A stretch of 64,000 nucleotides of DNA, taken from contig NZ_JBGQQU010000007.1 of assembly GCF_045528445.1 (NCBI RefSeq), positions 1 through 64,000 of the forward strand. The letters are read 5' to 3'. This stretch comes from Desemzia sp045528445 (GTDB lineage: Bacteria; Bacillota; Bacilli; Lactobacillales; Carnobacteriaceae). The notes under the pieces are model-generated. The model was not told the origin of the DNA, searched no databases, and saw nothing but the letters and a program-made list of their open reading frames with translations. A program made the position numbers and the translations under genes. Of this stretch, positions 1 to 8,989 are shown in pieces (the stretch's first letter is position 1; the number at the start of each line of letters is the position of its first letter).

Positions 1-361
<361 letters not shown>

Positions 362-536
362 TTGCAGACCGAAGCCTGCTTATTTTAATGATGCTTGTAG
401 CTCATTAATTGATTGCTAGCGAATAAATATTCACTAATTTGTTTGTTTTGGCACTTGCCAAAACTTTCTTACACGTTTGGTTCGTCTTACTTTGTTTAGT
501 TTTCAAAGGTCAATTACTTTGTTTCACAACTTCTAA

Positions 537-565
537 ATAATATCATCATCTATCGAAACTGTCAA
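537..565 (-). promoter_or_regulatory. rRNA operon promoter
   Basis: On the minus strand TTGACA (565-560) is followed after exactly 17 bases by TATTAT (542-537). This is a near-perfect sigma-A promoter. Transcription would start near 530 and give a leader of about 170 nt before the 16S gene. Confidence 0.85.
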
Positions 566-943
566 CCTTTATTTCGTTTTCTTAAAAAACAACTTAATGA
601 ATAAAAATTCATTTTATAAAGTTATCCGTTTCTTTAGGACTTAAATATCATACCATGTTGCAATTAACAATGTCAATATATATAATTAATTATTTTACAT
701 TGTTTATTTTGTTCTGCTCAGTAGTTCTAGCAGCAACGTTTTATATCTTACCAAGATTTTTTAAATTCGTCAATCCTAAAAATGCATTTTTTTTACTTTT
801 TATCCATTTTTTTCTGTATATATCCTTTAAGCTATCCAATATCAACTTAGAAAAACCTCTACTGTTATTAATTCTAGAATTAGCAGAGGCTATTTCTAAA
901 CGAATAAACGGTCAACTTGACCTAGTTTTTAAAGGTATCACTT
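566..943. other. AT-rich intergenic region without a supported gene
   Basis: Sequence upstream of the rRNA promoter, up to the stop codon of the O-methyltransferase. A plus-strand reading frame (655-1038) lacks a ribosome binding site, is very AT-rich and runs into the methyltransferase gene in antisense. I do not call it a gene. Confidence 0.5.
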
Positions 944-1648
944 CTATTTTTTATTTAATAAATAAGAAAAGTCTGTTTCGTCTTTCTTTACGATTAGAAG
1001 CAAACCATCACCTAAAGGCAGTAAGCTGGATTCTATAGAAGGATGTTTCATCACAACATCCAAGAAGAGATTCAATTTGCGGTGAATCGTACGTACTTTC
1101 CGTGGAATGTTTTCTTTAGGTTCTAGTATTGTACCGCCTTGAAGAACATCATCAACAATCAACATGCCCCCGACTTTTAGCAATCTCATACATTCTGGTA
1201 AAAAATCATAATACTTTGATTTGGCACTATCCATGAAAATAAGATCATACGGCCCTTCTAAAGTAGGAAGTATATCTGCTGCGTCTCCCTCCAACAATGT
1301 AACTTTATCGGTGATGCCTTGTGCTTCATAATTCACTTTAGCTTCTTGGAACATCTTTTCATAGCGATCAATAGTAGTTACTTGTCCCTTTTCTCCTACA
1401 TGTTGAGCCATTAAACTAGACGAAAACCCAATCGCCGTTCCAATTTCTAAAATCTGCTTCGGTTTTAATTGTCCTAAAAGCAAATTTAAGAAAACAACTG
1501 TTTCATGCGGGATGATCGGGACTCTTCTTTCATGTGCGTCTTGTTCGATCTCACCTAATTTTCCCGCTAATGGTTTTTGTGCATTTCGTAAAAATTCTCG
1601 AACATCATTATTGATAACTGGTCGATCCATCATTTCATTCTGATTCAT
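944..1648 (-). CDS. SAM-dependent O-methyltransferase (TrmR/YrrM-like)
   Basis: Class I SAM methyltransferase of the O-methyltransferase family 3 / catechol OMT fold, 234 aa. The SAM-binding motif LEIGTAIGFSSSL lies near residues 66-78, and metal-site style segments IFMDSAKSKYY and LIVDDVLQGG follow. The Bacillus homologue TrmR (YrrM) methylates 5-hydroxyuridine in tRNA. That assignment is by family resemblance only; a small-molecule substrate is possible. The start is taken at ATG 1648 because GTAGGA sits 5-10 bases upstream; an in-frame TTG seven codons earlier lacks a ribosome site. It is a monocistronic minus-strand gene, divergent from the CBS protein gene. Confidence 0.88.
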   Translation of the reverse strand: MNQNEMMDRPVINNDVREFLRNAQKPLAGKLGEIEQDAHERRVPIIPHETVVFLNLLLGQLKPKQILEIGTAIGFSSSLMAQHVGEKGQVTTIDRYEKMFQEAKVNYEAQGITDKVTLLEGDAADILPTLEGPYDLIFMDSAKSKYYDFLPECMRLLKVGGMLIVDDVLQGGTILEPKENIPRKVRTIHRKLNLFLDVVMKHPSIESSLLPLGDGLLLIVKKDETDFSYLLNKK

Positions 1649-1779
1649 TATTTTTCCTACTTTCTTCAATTAATTGCATCATTTACTATTTGTCTGAAAA
1701 AATTATATCAAAAGAACTGTTTAGAAAACTGATAATGTGTTATTATCAAATTAAATAAAGGTTAAAGGAGAATAGCAAA

Positions 1780-2415
1780 ATGCTCATTAAATCACTCTGT
1801 ATCCCCAAAAAAAGTTTAACAACTGTTAATGAAGACGTCACACTTCAAGAAGCTATTGAGATCTTAGAAGAATCCGGCTATCGGTGCGTTCCTATCCTAG
1901 ATGAGAGCGGTCAAATTTTCCGAGGCAATATTTATAAAATGCATATCTATCGTCACAAAGCCAACGGTGGAGACATGAATTTACCTGTAACTCATTTGTT
2001 AAAAAACGCTACTAAATACGTCCATTTGAATGACTCTTTCTTTAATATCTTCTTCTCGATCAAAGAACTGCCTTATATTTCTGTACTTGATTCTGATAAT
2101 CATTTTTATGGTATTTTAACACATAGTTCTTTACTTTCCATGCTACAACAATCCTGGAGTATTGACAATGGAAGTTTTGTACTGACTATTGCTTCTGCTG
2201 GACAAAAAGGAGATTTGGCAAATATTTCAAAAATCATTAATAAATTTGCTTCTATCTCTAGTTGTATCACGTTAGATGTTGAACGTGAAGATTTGATTCG
2301 TCGTACGATCATTACTTTAGAACCTGGAGTAACTGAAGAGACCGTCAATCAAATTTCAACCGCTTTAGATAAAAAAGGATTCCGTGTCATTGAAAAAGAG
2401 AGTTTAAATAATTAA
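1780..2415 (+). CDS. cbpA: CBS-ACT domain protein, probable c-di-AMP receptor CbpA
   Basis: A 211-aa cytoplasmic protein with two N-terminal CBS motifs (about residues 1-60 and 70-125) and a C-terminal ACT-like domain (about 135-205, LTIASAGQKGDLANISKIINKF). This CBS-CBS-ACT order matches the Lactobacillales/Listeria CbpA family, reported to bind cyclic di-AMP; the related CbpB lacks the ACT domain. AAAGGAG lies 8 bases before the ATG. A strong terminator follows. A second c-di-AMP receptor gene, darA, is present at 60.2 kb. The ligand is inferred from the family; no binding residue was checked. Confidence 0.8.
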   Translation: MLIKSLCIPKKSLTTVNEDVTLQEAIEILEESGYRCVPILDESGQIFRGNIYKMHIYRHKANGGDMNLPVTHLLKNATKYVHLNDSFFNIFFSIKELPYISVLDSDNHFYGILTHSSLLSMLQQSWSIDNGSFVLTIASAGQKGDLANISKIINKFASISSCITLDVEREDLIRRTIITLEPGVTEETVNQISTALDKKGFRVIEKESLNN

Positions 2416-2454
2416 TCTTTTGTTTTAATAGCCAATAGATTTTCTTTACTAGCA

Positions 2455-2498
2455 AAACATCCCTCAAAGACTGACCGGTCTTTAAGGGATGTTTTTTT
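2455..2498 (+). terminator. Rho-independent terminator of cbpA
   Basis: Stem AAACATCCCT(C)AAAGAC pairs with GTCTTTAAGGGATGTTT around a TGACCG loop and is followed by a T run. Confidence 0.85.
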
Positions 2499-2517
2499 AG
2501 TGGACTGTTGCGTATTT

Positions 2518-3009
2518 TTATTTGGTTTCTAATCGTTTAGAGAAATGGACTTTATCATCTAATACTTTCATTATCGGAGCACCCAAGCCCATAATAACCA
2601 ATTCCCCAAAAGCAACTGAGGCATAATTCAACCAAAACGGCGCATTAAAAGCGAGTTTTAATTCCCAAGCAATAATTCCGGAAAAAAGGATAAACATTAA
2701 GGTATTGATAGCCATCTTAATCCATACATTTGTCGTTTTACGTGTCAGCAAAAGCATCGCACCCAACGAAATCAACGAATGCGCCGTTCCAAAGATGATG
2801 TCATACCACCCTAATGGTGAAAAAAGATTGGCGATAAAAACACCTGCTACGATTCCGATAATGTATTTACGGTTAAAAACCGCTAAATGGTTAAAAATTT
2901 CCGATATTCTGAACTGAACAGCTCCATACGCTATTGGAGCAATCACCGAAGTGACAGCTACATATAGTGCTGCGACAATGGCATTGATTACCATAGTTTT
3001 TACTTTCAT
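2518..3009 (-). CDS. queT: QueT, queuosine-precursor ECF transporter S component
   Basis: A 163-aa hydrophobic protein with about five membrane segments (starting MVINAIVAALYVAVTSVIAP). It carries the QueT signatures AYGAVQFRISEIFNHLAVF and SPLGWYDIIFGTAHSLIS. QueT is the substrate-binding subunit of an energy-coupling factor transporter for a queuosine precursor (preQ1/preQ0) and uses a shared EcfAAT module encoded elsewhere. The ATG at 3009 has AGGAGGA nine bases upstream, and that ribosome site is part of a preQ1 riboswitch, which independently supports the function. Monocistronic. Confidence 0.93.
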   Translation of the reverse strand: MKVKTMVINAIVAALYVAVTSVIAPIAYGAVQFRISEIFNHLAVFNRKYIIGIVAGVFIANLFSPLGWYDIIFGTAHSLISLGAMLLLTRKTTNVWIKMAINTLMFILFSGIIAWELKLAFNAPFWLNYASVAFGELVIMGLGAPIMKVLDDKVHFSKRLETK

Positions 3010-3017
3010 CTATTTGT

Positions 3018-3058
3018 TCCTCCTAGTTTTTTTTCGTGGGATGGTCGACGAACCACGC
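3018..3058 (-). promoter_or_regulatory. preQ1 riboswitch (class I-like), controls queT translation
   Basis: On the minus strand CGTGGTTC...CCCACG forms the P1 hairpin (3057 to about 3035). It is followed by an A-rich tail and ACTAGGAGGA, where the CTAGG part can form the class I pseudoknot with the hairpin loop. The layout GGTTC-loop-CCC-A tract-ACTA matches the preQ1-I consensus. The ribosome binding site (3018-3024) lies in the 3' pseudoknot strand, so ligand binding should block translation of queT. Confidence 0.88.
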
Positions 3059-3125
3059 TGTTTTCAACTTTATTATCATAACATCCCCTTTTTCAAAAAA
3101 CAATGTCTTCCACACTCATTTAAAC

Positions 3126-3178
3126 CAAAAAAGAGCCTCTCTCGCAAATGAAATTCATTTGCAAGATCGACTCTTTAG
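3126..3178 (-). terminator. Terminator after mazF
   Basis: On the minus strand AAAGAGTCGATCTTGCAAATGAA pairs imperfectly with TTCATTTGCGAGAGAGGCTCTTT and is followed by a T tract. It closes the acpS-alr-mazEF group and separates it from queT. Confidence 0.75.
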
Positions 3179-3194
3179 AATAAGTAGATTTAAG

Positions 3195-3551
3195 TTAAGT
3201 ACTGAATTTGCTTACTAAACCAAGACTAACTTCAATAGCTTCATTGATTTCTTTCATTGTCGCATAATCTAAATGAGTTACTTTTTCCCGTAGTCTTTGT
3301 TTGTCTATTGTACGTATTTGCTCTAGCAACACCACTGAATCACGTTCTATGCCATGCTTTTCAGCTGAGATTTCTACATGGGTCGGCATTTTTCCTTTTT
3401 GTATCTTAGCAGTTATTGCTGCAACAATAACAGTAGGACTATAATGATTTCCTACATTATTTTGCACCACAAGCACTGGCCTCATGCCGCCTTGTTCTGA
3501 ACCTACAACTGGGGATAAATCAGCGTAATATATGTCCCCACGTTTAACCAT
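3195..3551 (-). CDS. mazF: MazF/NdoA endoribonuclease toxin
   Basis: A 118-aa PemK/MazF-fold mRNA interferase. Residues VKRGDIYYADLSPVVGSEQ then GGMRPVLVVQNN form the hallmark N-terminus; Arg in GGMRPV and the ITAKIQKGKMPTHVEI segment match the catalytic and RNA-binding surface of Bacillus NdoA, which cuts at UACAU. The start is ATG 3551, preceded by a perfect AGGAGGAGG; an in-frame TTG six codons earlier lies on that ribosome site. The antitoxin gene is 24 bp upstream. The alr-mazE-mazF order is conserved in Firmicutes and argues for a chromosomal stress-response pair, not a mobile addiction module. Confidence 0.95.
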   Translation of the reverse strand: MVKRGDIYYADLSPVVGSEQGGMRPVLVVQNNVGNHYSPTVIVAAITAKIQKGKMPTHVEISAEKHGIERDSVVLLEQIRTIDKQRLREKVTHLDYATMKEINEAIEVSLGLVSKFST

Positions 3552-3575
3552 AGGTACCTCCTCCTGCAATACCTG

Positions 3576-3827
3576 CTAGTATTGGGAAAGGACTTCTTTC
3601 TCGCATTCTTCAAACTCATTACAAATATCAAGATTGATTCCAGCCACTTCCGCATAACCATTGCGCAGGGTATCGATTATATTTAGTTTTTCTTTAACAA
3701 ATTTTGTCATAAAACAGCTTACTAGTTCTTTTTCTTCTAGTTCCTCCAAAGCGCAATATTCTTGTACTTGTTCGTAAAGATCCGCTTCTAATTGTATTTC
3801 AACAACTTTAAACTCTTTATTGCTCAT
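3576..3827 (-). CDS. mazE: MazE/NdoAI-type antitoxin
   Basis: An 83-aa protein just upstream of mazF. The N-terminus (KVVEIQLEADLYEQVQEYC) resembles a ribbon-helix-helix DNA-binding segment and the acidic C-terminal half (NEFEECEKEVLSQY) would occupy the toxin's RNA groove. Sequence conservation in this family is low, so position next to mazF is the main evidence. Such antitoxins neutralise MazF and commonly autorepress the pair. ATG 3827 is preceded by AGGAGG. Confidence 0.85.
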   Translation of the reverse strand: MSNKEFKVVEIQLEADLYEQVQEYCALEELEEKELVSCFMTKFVKEKLNIIDTLRNGYAEVAGINLDICNEFEECEKEVLSQY

Positions 3828-3969
3828 GAATTTGCCTCCTAAAGATTACCAAGTACCCAATAAGCTAAAAAACCAAGCTTTAGCTTATAGTAACATGTAA
3901 TCTAAAACATTAAAATAGGTTTTTCGAGAATCTATTTAATGTTCAAAACTCATTCACAAACTATTATTC

Positions 3970-5091
3970 TTAATGGACATATCTTCTTTTTACTCTTGAT
4001 GAAATACCACAAGCTATTTCATAATGGATCGTATCCATTTTATCCGCAATTTCTTGCAATGTAATTTCTTCTTGTCCGCTTTTCCCTACCAAAACAACTT
4101 CAGTTCCAATAGGAGTTTCTTCTGGCAGTCGAATCATACATTGATCCATACAGATCCTTCCTACAATCTCGCAACGATTACCATTCACTAATACTTCTTG
4201 ACCTTGTAGACCGCGAAGCCAGCCGTCTGCATAACCGATAGGAAGCGTCCCAATCCACTCTCCTTCTTCAGCTTGGTAAGTAGCTCCATAGCTGATAAAA
4301 TCTCCTTGATGCATTTGTTTAACATGAATCAATTCGCTTTTCAATTGTAAGACTGGTTTTAATTGATACGGGGGGGGAATAAGATTACCTGAAGGATTTA
4401 AACCATACATTGCGATTCCAAATCGAATCAATTTCGATGAGTTGCTTGGATGATATAAAGTCGTAGCACTATTTGCAGTATGAACTATTTCAGGTAGTTT
4501 ATCAAATGATTTGATTAAAACATTAAACCGTTCTTGCTGTTGAATAAACAGCGTATTGTCTTCACTATCCGCTGTTGCAAAATGCGTAAATACTCCTTCT
4601 AAAAAGAAGTGTTCACTTTTATGTATTTGTAGCTCCGACTCTTTAACTTCTTCTTCAGTTCTAAAACCGATTCTTCCCATACCGGTATCTAATGCGATAT
4701 GTACAGCAACTGAACCTATGATGTTTTTCTGACGCAAAACGGATTCAGCTTCTTCAATCCAATCCAAACGCCCAATCGTCACACTTAATTGATTTTCCAC
4801 AATAAGATCCGCATACTGTGGATCTACTAAACCTAAAATCAAAATCGGCTCCGTAACACCTGCTTCTCTTAATTCAACGGCTTCATCCAATAATGCCACA
4901 CAAAAACCATCTACCTTTGCCTCTTGAGCTGTTTTTGCAACTTCTACAGCCCCATGACCATAGCCGTCAGCTTTTACTACTGCATAAAGTAAAGAAGCAT
5001 CAGTCAAACGTTTTTTTTCTTGCTCTATATTCCAACGAATGGCGTCTTTGTCTACAACGGCAACTGTATTTCGGTATTCTCCTGCAACCAA
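3970..5091 (-). CDS. alr: Alanine racemase
   Basis: PLP-dependent alanine racemase, 373 aa, making D-alanine for peptidoglycan and teichoic acid. The lysine that binds PLP is in VVKADGYGHGA (about residue 39), and the second-base tyrosine is in SYGATYQ (about 268). The C-terminal beta-barrel domain ends GISSRVKRRYV. It starts with TTG at 5091, preceded by GGAAAGGAAG; no better start is available. It follows acpS by 23 bp, giving the acpS-alr-mazE-mazF order of many Firmicutes. With ddl and murF nearby the region supplies the D-Ala-D-Ala stem of the cell wall. Confidence 0.97.
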   Translation of the reverse strand: MVAGEYRNTVAVVDKDAIRWNIEQEKKRLTDASLLYAVVKADGYGHGAVEVAKTAQEAKVDGFCVALLDEAVELREAGVTEPILILGLVDPQYADLIVENQLSVTIGRLDWIEEAESVLRQKNIIGSVAVHIALDTGMGRIGFRTEEEVKESELQIHKSEHFFLEGVFTHFATADSEDNTLFIQQQERFNVLIKSFDKLPEIVHTANSATTLYHPSNSSKLIRFGIAMYGLNPSGNLIPPPYQLKPVLQLKSELIHVKQMHQGDFISYGATYQAEEGEWIGTLPIGYADGWLRGLQGQEVLVNGNRCEIVGRICMDQCMIRLPEETPIGTEVVLVGKSGQEEITLQEIADKMDTIHYEIACGISSRVKRRYVH

Positions 5092-5114
5092 GCTACTCTT
5101 CCTTTCCTATTCAT

Positions 5115-5465
5115 TCAATTTTCCAACACTACTTGTGCCGCAGCAATTGAATCTGTATGGGTAATACTCAAAAAGACATTCCCATCAAATGGGCTCTTTG
5201 TAACTACAGGTTTGCCAGATGCATCAGGTAAGATCTCAATATCCTTAAAGCCCAACTTCCCAATCCCAGTCCCCATTGCTTTTGAATAAGCTTCTTTTGC
5301 CGCATATCGTCCTGCTAAAAACTCCATCTGTCTTTTCCCTTTTAACAAGGAAAAAATGTTATGCTCCTCCTCTGTTAAAACTCGTGATGAAAATGTGTTC
5401 TTTCTATTATACGCATTTTCGATCCGGTTTATTTCTGCAATATCCAATCCTATCCCTATAATCAT
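5115..5465 (-). CDS. acpS: Holo-[acyl-carrier-protein] synthase
   Basis: A 116-aa phosphopantetheinyl transferase that loads 4'-phosphopantetheine from CoA onto acyl carrier protein. It starts with the Mg-binding motif IIGIGLDIAEINRIE and has the second motif AGRYAAKEAYSKAMG. ATG 5465 is chosen over an upstream in-frame start because AAAGGAG lies seven bases before it and the protein then begins at the conserved residues. First gene of the acpS-alr-mazEF group. Confidence 0.96.
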   Translation of the reverse strand: MIIGIGLDIAEINRIENAYNRKNTFSSRVLTEEEHNIFSLLKGKRQMEFLAGRYAAKEAYSKAMGTGIGKLGFKDIEILPDASGKPVVTKSPFDGNVFLSITHTDSIAAAQVVLEN

Positions 5466-5624
5466 GTTTAACTCCTTTGAAGCAGTCATTCTTGTTTTCT
5501 CTTTAGTATACACCTCTAAAGAGGCATTTGAATAGCAATAACACTTCCTATTTATAGTATTTTATTATTTCTTAATAAATCCATTTTTACACTTCTATTG
5601 TTTTTCTGTCATCGTTAAAATGCA

Positions 5625-5657
5625 AAAAAGAGAACAGAAAATCTGCTCTCTTTTGCG
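5625..5657 (-). terminator. Terminator of cshA
   Basis: On the minus strand AAGAGAGCAG, loop ATTTT, CTGTTCTCTT followed by T residues, starting just after the cshA stop codon. Confidence 0.85.
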
Positions 5658-5667
5658 TACGGATAGA

Positions 5668-7221
5668 TTATTTTTGACGAATCGTGAAGTCACGTTTACC
5701 GTTTCCTGAACCACGACGGTCGCTTTTTTTCTTATCTGATGAACCTGATGAACCTTGGCGTTTGTCTGAGCTATAACGTTTTTCGCCACTGCGGCTGTTG
5801 CCACCACGACGATCGTTACGTTTTCCGCCACCACGACGGTCTCCGTAGTTTTTGCCTTTTGAACGACTACGGGCTGCACCGCCGCCACCTTTATGAGACT
5901 TGCTTGGCAATGGACGTTCTGGAGTGATTTTCACTGGAATTTCAGTGGAATCTTTAATCGTACTCTTCAAGAATGCTGCAGCTAAATCTTCAGCTGAGAA
6001 TTCTTCCAATAGAGTATGAGCAGCTTTTTCGTACCGTTCCAAGTCATTTTTATCGATCAATTCTTGGATTTGATCCATTGCAGCTTTGATTTGTCCTTTG
6101 TATGCTTCAGCATCTGAAGGTGGACGCAATGGTGTCATTGCTTTACGAGTTAAGTTTTCGATCGTACGCAGGTAACCCATTTCATTTGGTGTAATGAAAG
6201 ATACAGACATACCTTCTTTACCTGCACGACCAGTACGGCCGATACGGTGAACATAACTTTCAGGATCTTGAGGAATGTCAAAGTTGTAAACATGAGTTAC
6301 ACCTGAAACATCTAGTCCACGAGCTGCTACGTCAGTAGCTACTAAGATATCTACTCTACCTGATTTGAAAGCTTTTAATACACTCATACGTTTTTGTTGA
6401 GAAAGGTCGCCGTGGATTCCTTCAGCACGGTATCCGCGCATTTCCAATCCTCTAGCGATTTCGTCCACGCGTCTTTTAGTACGACAGAAAATGATAGACA
6501 ATTCTGGTGTCTGAACGTCGAACAAACGAGTCATGATATCGAATTTTTCGAAATCTTTACATTTCACGAAGTATTGATCGATCAATGCACTTGATAATGT
6601 TTTTGTTTTGATTTGAACGTGTTCAGGATCTTTCATGAACTTAACGCCAATACGTTTGATGGCAGATGGCATTGTTGCTGAGAACAATAATGTTTGGCGT
6701 GCAGCTGGAGTTTCTTGAATAATACTTTCGATATCTTCAATGAATCCCATGTTTAACATTTCATCTGCTTCATCAAGAACCAATGTTTCTACATTGTTTA
6801 ATTTCAATACTTTACGTTTGATTAAATCCAATAAACGTCCTGGAGTTCCAACGACAATATGTTGTCCGTCTTTTAATCCACGGATTTGGCGACTAATGTC
6901 AGCTCCACCGTAAACAACTTGAACTTTGACTTTTTTATCGCGGCTCAAACGGAATAGTTCTTCTTGTGTTTGAATAGCTAATTCTCTTGTTGGTGCGATA
7001 ACTAATCCTTGAACATTGTGGTTTTTGTTATCGATTTTTTGCAACATTGGTAAACCAAAAGCAGCTGTTTTACCAGTTCCTGTTTGAGCTTGTCCAATAA
7101 CGTCTTTTCCTTCTAATGCCAATGGAATGGTTTGTCCTTGGATAGGTGTTGCTTCCTCGAATCCCATTCTTTCGATTGCTTTAAGCAAATCTGGTGCTAA
7201 TCCTAATTCTGAAAATTTCAA
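5668..7221 (-). CDS. cshA: DEAD-box RNA helicase CshA
   Basis: A 517-aa ATP-dependent RNA helicase. Motifs in order: Q motif GFEEATPIQGQ (20-30), Walker A AQTGTGKTAA (near 45), PTRELAIQ, DEAD (near 150), SAT (near 181), VATDVAARGLD and HRIGRTGR (near 325). A C-terminal extension from about residue 440 is rich in RGG/RS, an RNA-binding tail typical of CshA, which acts in ribosome assembly, mRNA decay and cold growth. The start is TTG 7221 with GGGAGGA nine bases upstream. A long leader with an internal terminator precedes it. Antisense frames over the RGG region are compositional artefacts. Confidence 0.97.
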   Translation of the reverse strand: MKFSELGLAPDLLKAIERMGFEEATPIQGQTIPLALEGKDVIGQAQTGTGKTAAFGLPMLQKIDNKNHNVQGLVIAPTRELAIQTQEELFRLSRDKKVKVQVVYGGADISRQIRGLKDGQHIVVGTPGRLLDLIKRKVLKLNNVETLVLDEADEMLNMGFIEDIESIIQETPAARQTLLFSATMPSAIKRIGVKFMKDPEHVQIKTKTLSSALIDQYFVKCKDFEKFDIMTRLFDVQTPELSIIFCRTKRRVDEIARGLEMRGYRAEGIHGDLSQQKRMSVLKAFKSGRVDILVATDVAARGLDVSGVTHVYNFDIPQDPESYVHRIGRTGRAGKEGMSVSFITPNEMGYLRTIENLTRKAMTPLRPPSDAEAYKGQIKAAMDQIQELIDKNDLERYEKAAHTLLEEFSAEDLAAAFLKSTIKDSTEIPVKITPERPLPSKSHKGGGGAARSRSKGKNYGDRRGGGKRNDRRGGNSRSGEKRYSSDKRQGSSGSSDKKKSDRRGSGNGKRDFTIRQK

Positions 7222-7473
7222 CTAATTTTCCTCCCGTATTTTTGAAAACCGAAAGAGAGTTTTTGCAAAAAAAAACAGGTTTTTCGTTGATCTTCATCAA
7301 GGACACCTGCTATGGTCAGTCTTTATAAAATCCTGGCAACTGAGCTCTGTTGTTACCAGCAGTTTCTTCTCATATCAAAGGCTTGTATTTACAAGCTACT
7401 TATTTTCTGCGTTTCTGAGCTACTTAAACCCTCAGTGTTTTCATTACTTTTATTTATTGCCGGTTCGCAACTT
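7222..7473 (-). promoter_or_regulatory. Structured 5' leader of cshA with candidate attenuator
   Basis: A promoter TTGCCA-17-TAATAT on the minus strand (7505-7477) predicts a leader of about 250 nt. Within it I see hairpins CTGAG/CTCAG (about 7435-7415), GCTTGT/ACAAGC (about 7397-7380) and CTGGTAAC/GTTGCCAG (about 7360-7333). Next comes an intrinsic terminator hairpin CAGGT...TTGAT/ATCAA...ACCTG followed by nine T residues (7309-7268), 47 nt before the start codon. A terminator between promoter and gene, on the same strand, suggests conditional read-through. The alternative is a small RNA gene ending at the terminator. I do not recognise the family. Confidence 0.55.
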
Positions 7474-7476
7474 GTG

Positions 7477-7505
7477 TAATATTACCATGTAAATGCTTAT
7501 TTGGC
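7477..7505 (-). promoter_or_regulatory. Promoter of the cshA leader
   Basis: TTGCCA (7505-7500), a 17-base spacer, then TAATAT (7482-7477) on the minus strand. Confidence 0.6.
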
Positions 7506-7590
7506 AACAAATTTAACCGGAGTATCCAATGAACACGTTTCCTTATTAAATGAAAGGGGTTCAATAGACACATCCGGTTCTTATTTTATT

Positions 7591-8976
7591 CTACTCTGCT
7601 TTCAGTGCTTCAACCACTGATAATAAATCAGTTCCAAAACTAGATTTGATCAAAATATAATCATCTAACGCTAATTTTTGTTTTACTTCTTCTATTAAAG
7701 GGTGTTTGTCTCCTGTAAAGTGATGGATATTTTCTTTGGCAAATCGTCCTTCACTCAGCAAAGCTTCTTGTAATACTTTCATTTCCGCTCCATATAAATA
7801 AACTTCATTGATTTTAGTTGGATCCAAAGCCTCTTTGACACTGACATGCAATTCTTCTGACAAATCGCCCAGTTCCAGCATGTCCCCTAAAACAACGTAT
7901 TTTTTTCCATTGCTTTCTAATTGACTGAAATTTTCGATGACCAGTTTCATAGCTGTTGGGTTTGCATTATAAGAATCATTCAAAATCATACTTCCATTGA
8001 TTCCTTTATCCCACTCCGTACGATTCTTAGTCAATTGAAACTTAGCCAAAGGCGTGTAACTTTCCTTAACTGGGATATCCAGTGCCATACCCGCTGTTAA
8101 AGCAGCTAGAGCATTATTGACATTGTAAGTACCCAAGACAGGAATTTTCACTTCAATAGATGAATCTACGTTTGTAACAAATGACGTCTCGCGCATTTGA
8201 TTTTTCACTTGTAACGGATAAATATCATTTGACTCTTTGGTACCGAACGTTTTTCGTTGAATCCCTTTTAATTTTTTTACTCTTTCTTCCAATAATTCTT
8301 CTTCTCCCGGATAAATCAGTAAGCTGTTTTCTTTCATCCCTGACGTGATCTCCATCTTTGCATCTGCAATATTGGCGCGAGAACCTAGAAACTCGATGTG
8401 TGATTCTCCGATCATCGTAATGATGGCAATATCTGGTTCTGCAATTCGAGAGAGGACTTCGATTTCTCCTTTGTCGCTCATACCCATTTCTAAAATCACT
8501 ACTTCTGTGTCAGCAGGCATGCTTAAAATTGTAATCGGAAGTCCTATTTGGTTATTAAAATTGCCTTGGGTCTTATAAACACAGTAACGGCTGGACATAA
8601 CAGCATCGGTCATATCTTTCGTGGTCGTTTTCCCGTTGCTTCCTGTAATAGCGACCACTTTAGGACCCACTTTTTTCAAATAATAATGGGCTAATTCTTG
8701 TAACGCGATTAATGTATCTTCTACTAGAATTACCGGAAAATCTGCTGGTGCATCTTCCAAAGGAGCACTCCATAATGCAGCTTTTGCACCATTCTCGATT
8801 GCGCTTTGGATAAACTGATGTCCATCGCTCTCTCCAATCAATGGAACAAATAAAGAACCGGAAACCATTTTTCGAGTATCAAAGCCAACTGCTGTAATTT
8901 CCACATTATCCCATTTGCTTGTGTCGTTTAAACTCTTTAAAGCTTGGGCAGTTTCTTTTACTGATAAAGAAATCAT
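7591..8976 (-). CDS. murF: UDP-N-acetylmuramoyl-tripeptide--D-alanyl-D-alanine ligase
   Basis: A 461-aa Mur ligase that adds D-Ala-D-Ala to the UDP-MurNAc tripeptide in the cytoplasm. It has the N-terminal UDP-binding domain (TRKMVSGSLFVPLIGE), the ATP-binding loop AITGSNGKTTTKDM (about 105-118), the central motif ILEMGMSDKGEIE and the C-terminal DSYNANPTAMK motif. The start is ATG 8976 with GGAGG seven bases upstream; an in-frame extension of 16 codons has no ribosome site and would cross the terminator. It lies 73 bp downstream of ddl, which makes its D-Ala-D-Ala substrate. Confidence 0.97.
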   Translation of the reverse strand: MISLSVKETAQALKSLNDTSKWDNVEITAVGFDTRKMVSGSLFVPLIGESDGHQFIQSAIENGAKAALWSAPLEDAPADFPVILVEDTLIALQELAHYYLKKVGPKVVAITGSNGKTTTKDMTDAVMSSRYCVYKTQGNFNNQIGLPITILSMPADTEVVILEMGMSDKGEIEVLSRIAEPDIAIITMIGESHIEFLGSRANIADAKMEITSGMKENSLLIYPGEEELLEERVKKLKGIQRKTFGTKESNDIYPLQVKNQMRETSFVTNVDSSIEVKIPVLGTYNVNNALAALTAGMALDIPVKESYTPLAKFQLTKNRTEWDKGINGSMILNDSYNANPTAMKLVIENFSQLESNGKKYVVLGDMLELGDLSEELHVSVKEALDPTKINEVYLYGAEMKVLQEALLSEGRFAKENIHHFTGDKHPLIEEVKQKLALDDYILIKSSFGTDLLSVVEALKAE

Positions 8977-8989
8977 TGTTATTCCTCCA

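Noticed and set aside
655..1038. Plus-strand frame for a 127-residue hydrophobic protein upstream of cbpA
   Set aside because: No ribosome site, extreme AT bias, and its end runs antisense through the methyltransferase gene.
3195..3827. mazEF as a mobile or phage-stabilising addiction module
   Set aside because: It lies in the conserved acpS-alr-mazEF order, with no mobile element around it.
5595..5888. Minus-strand Val/Lys-rich frame overlapping the cshA tail
   Set aside because: It is an out-of-frame reading of the RGG-rich region of cshA.
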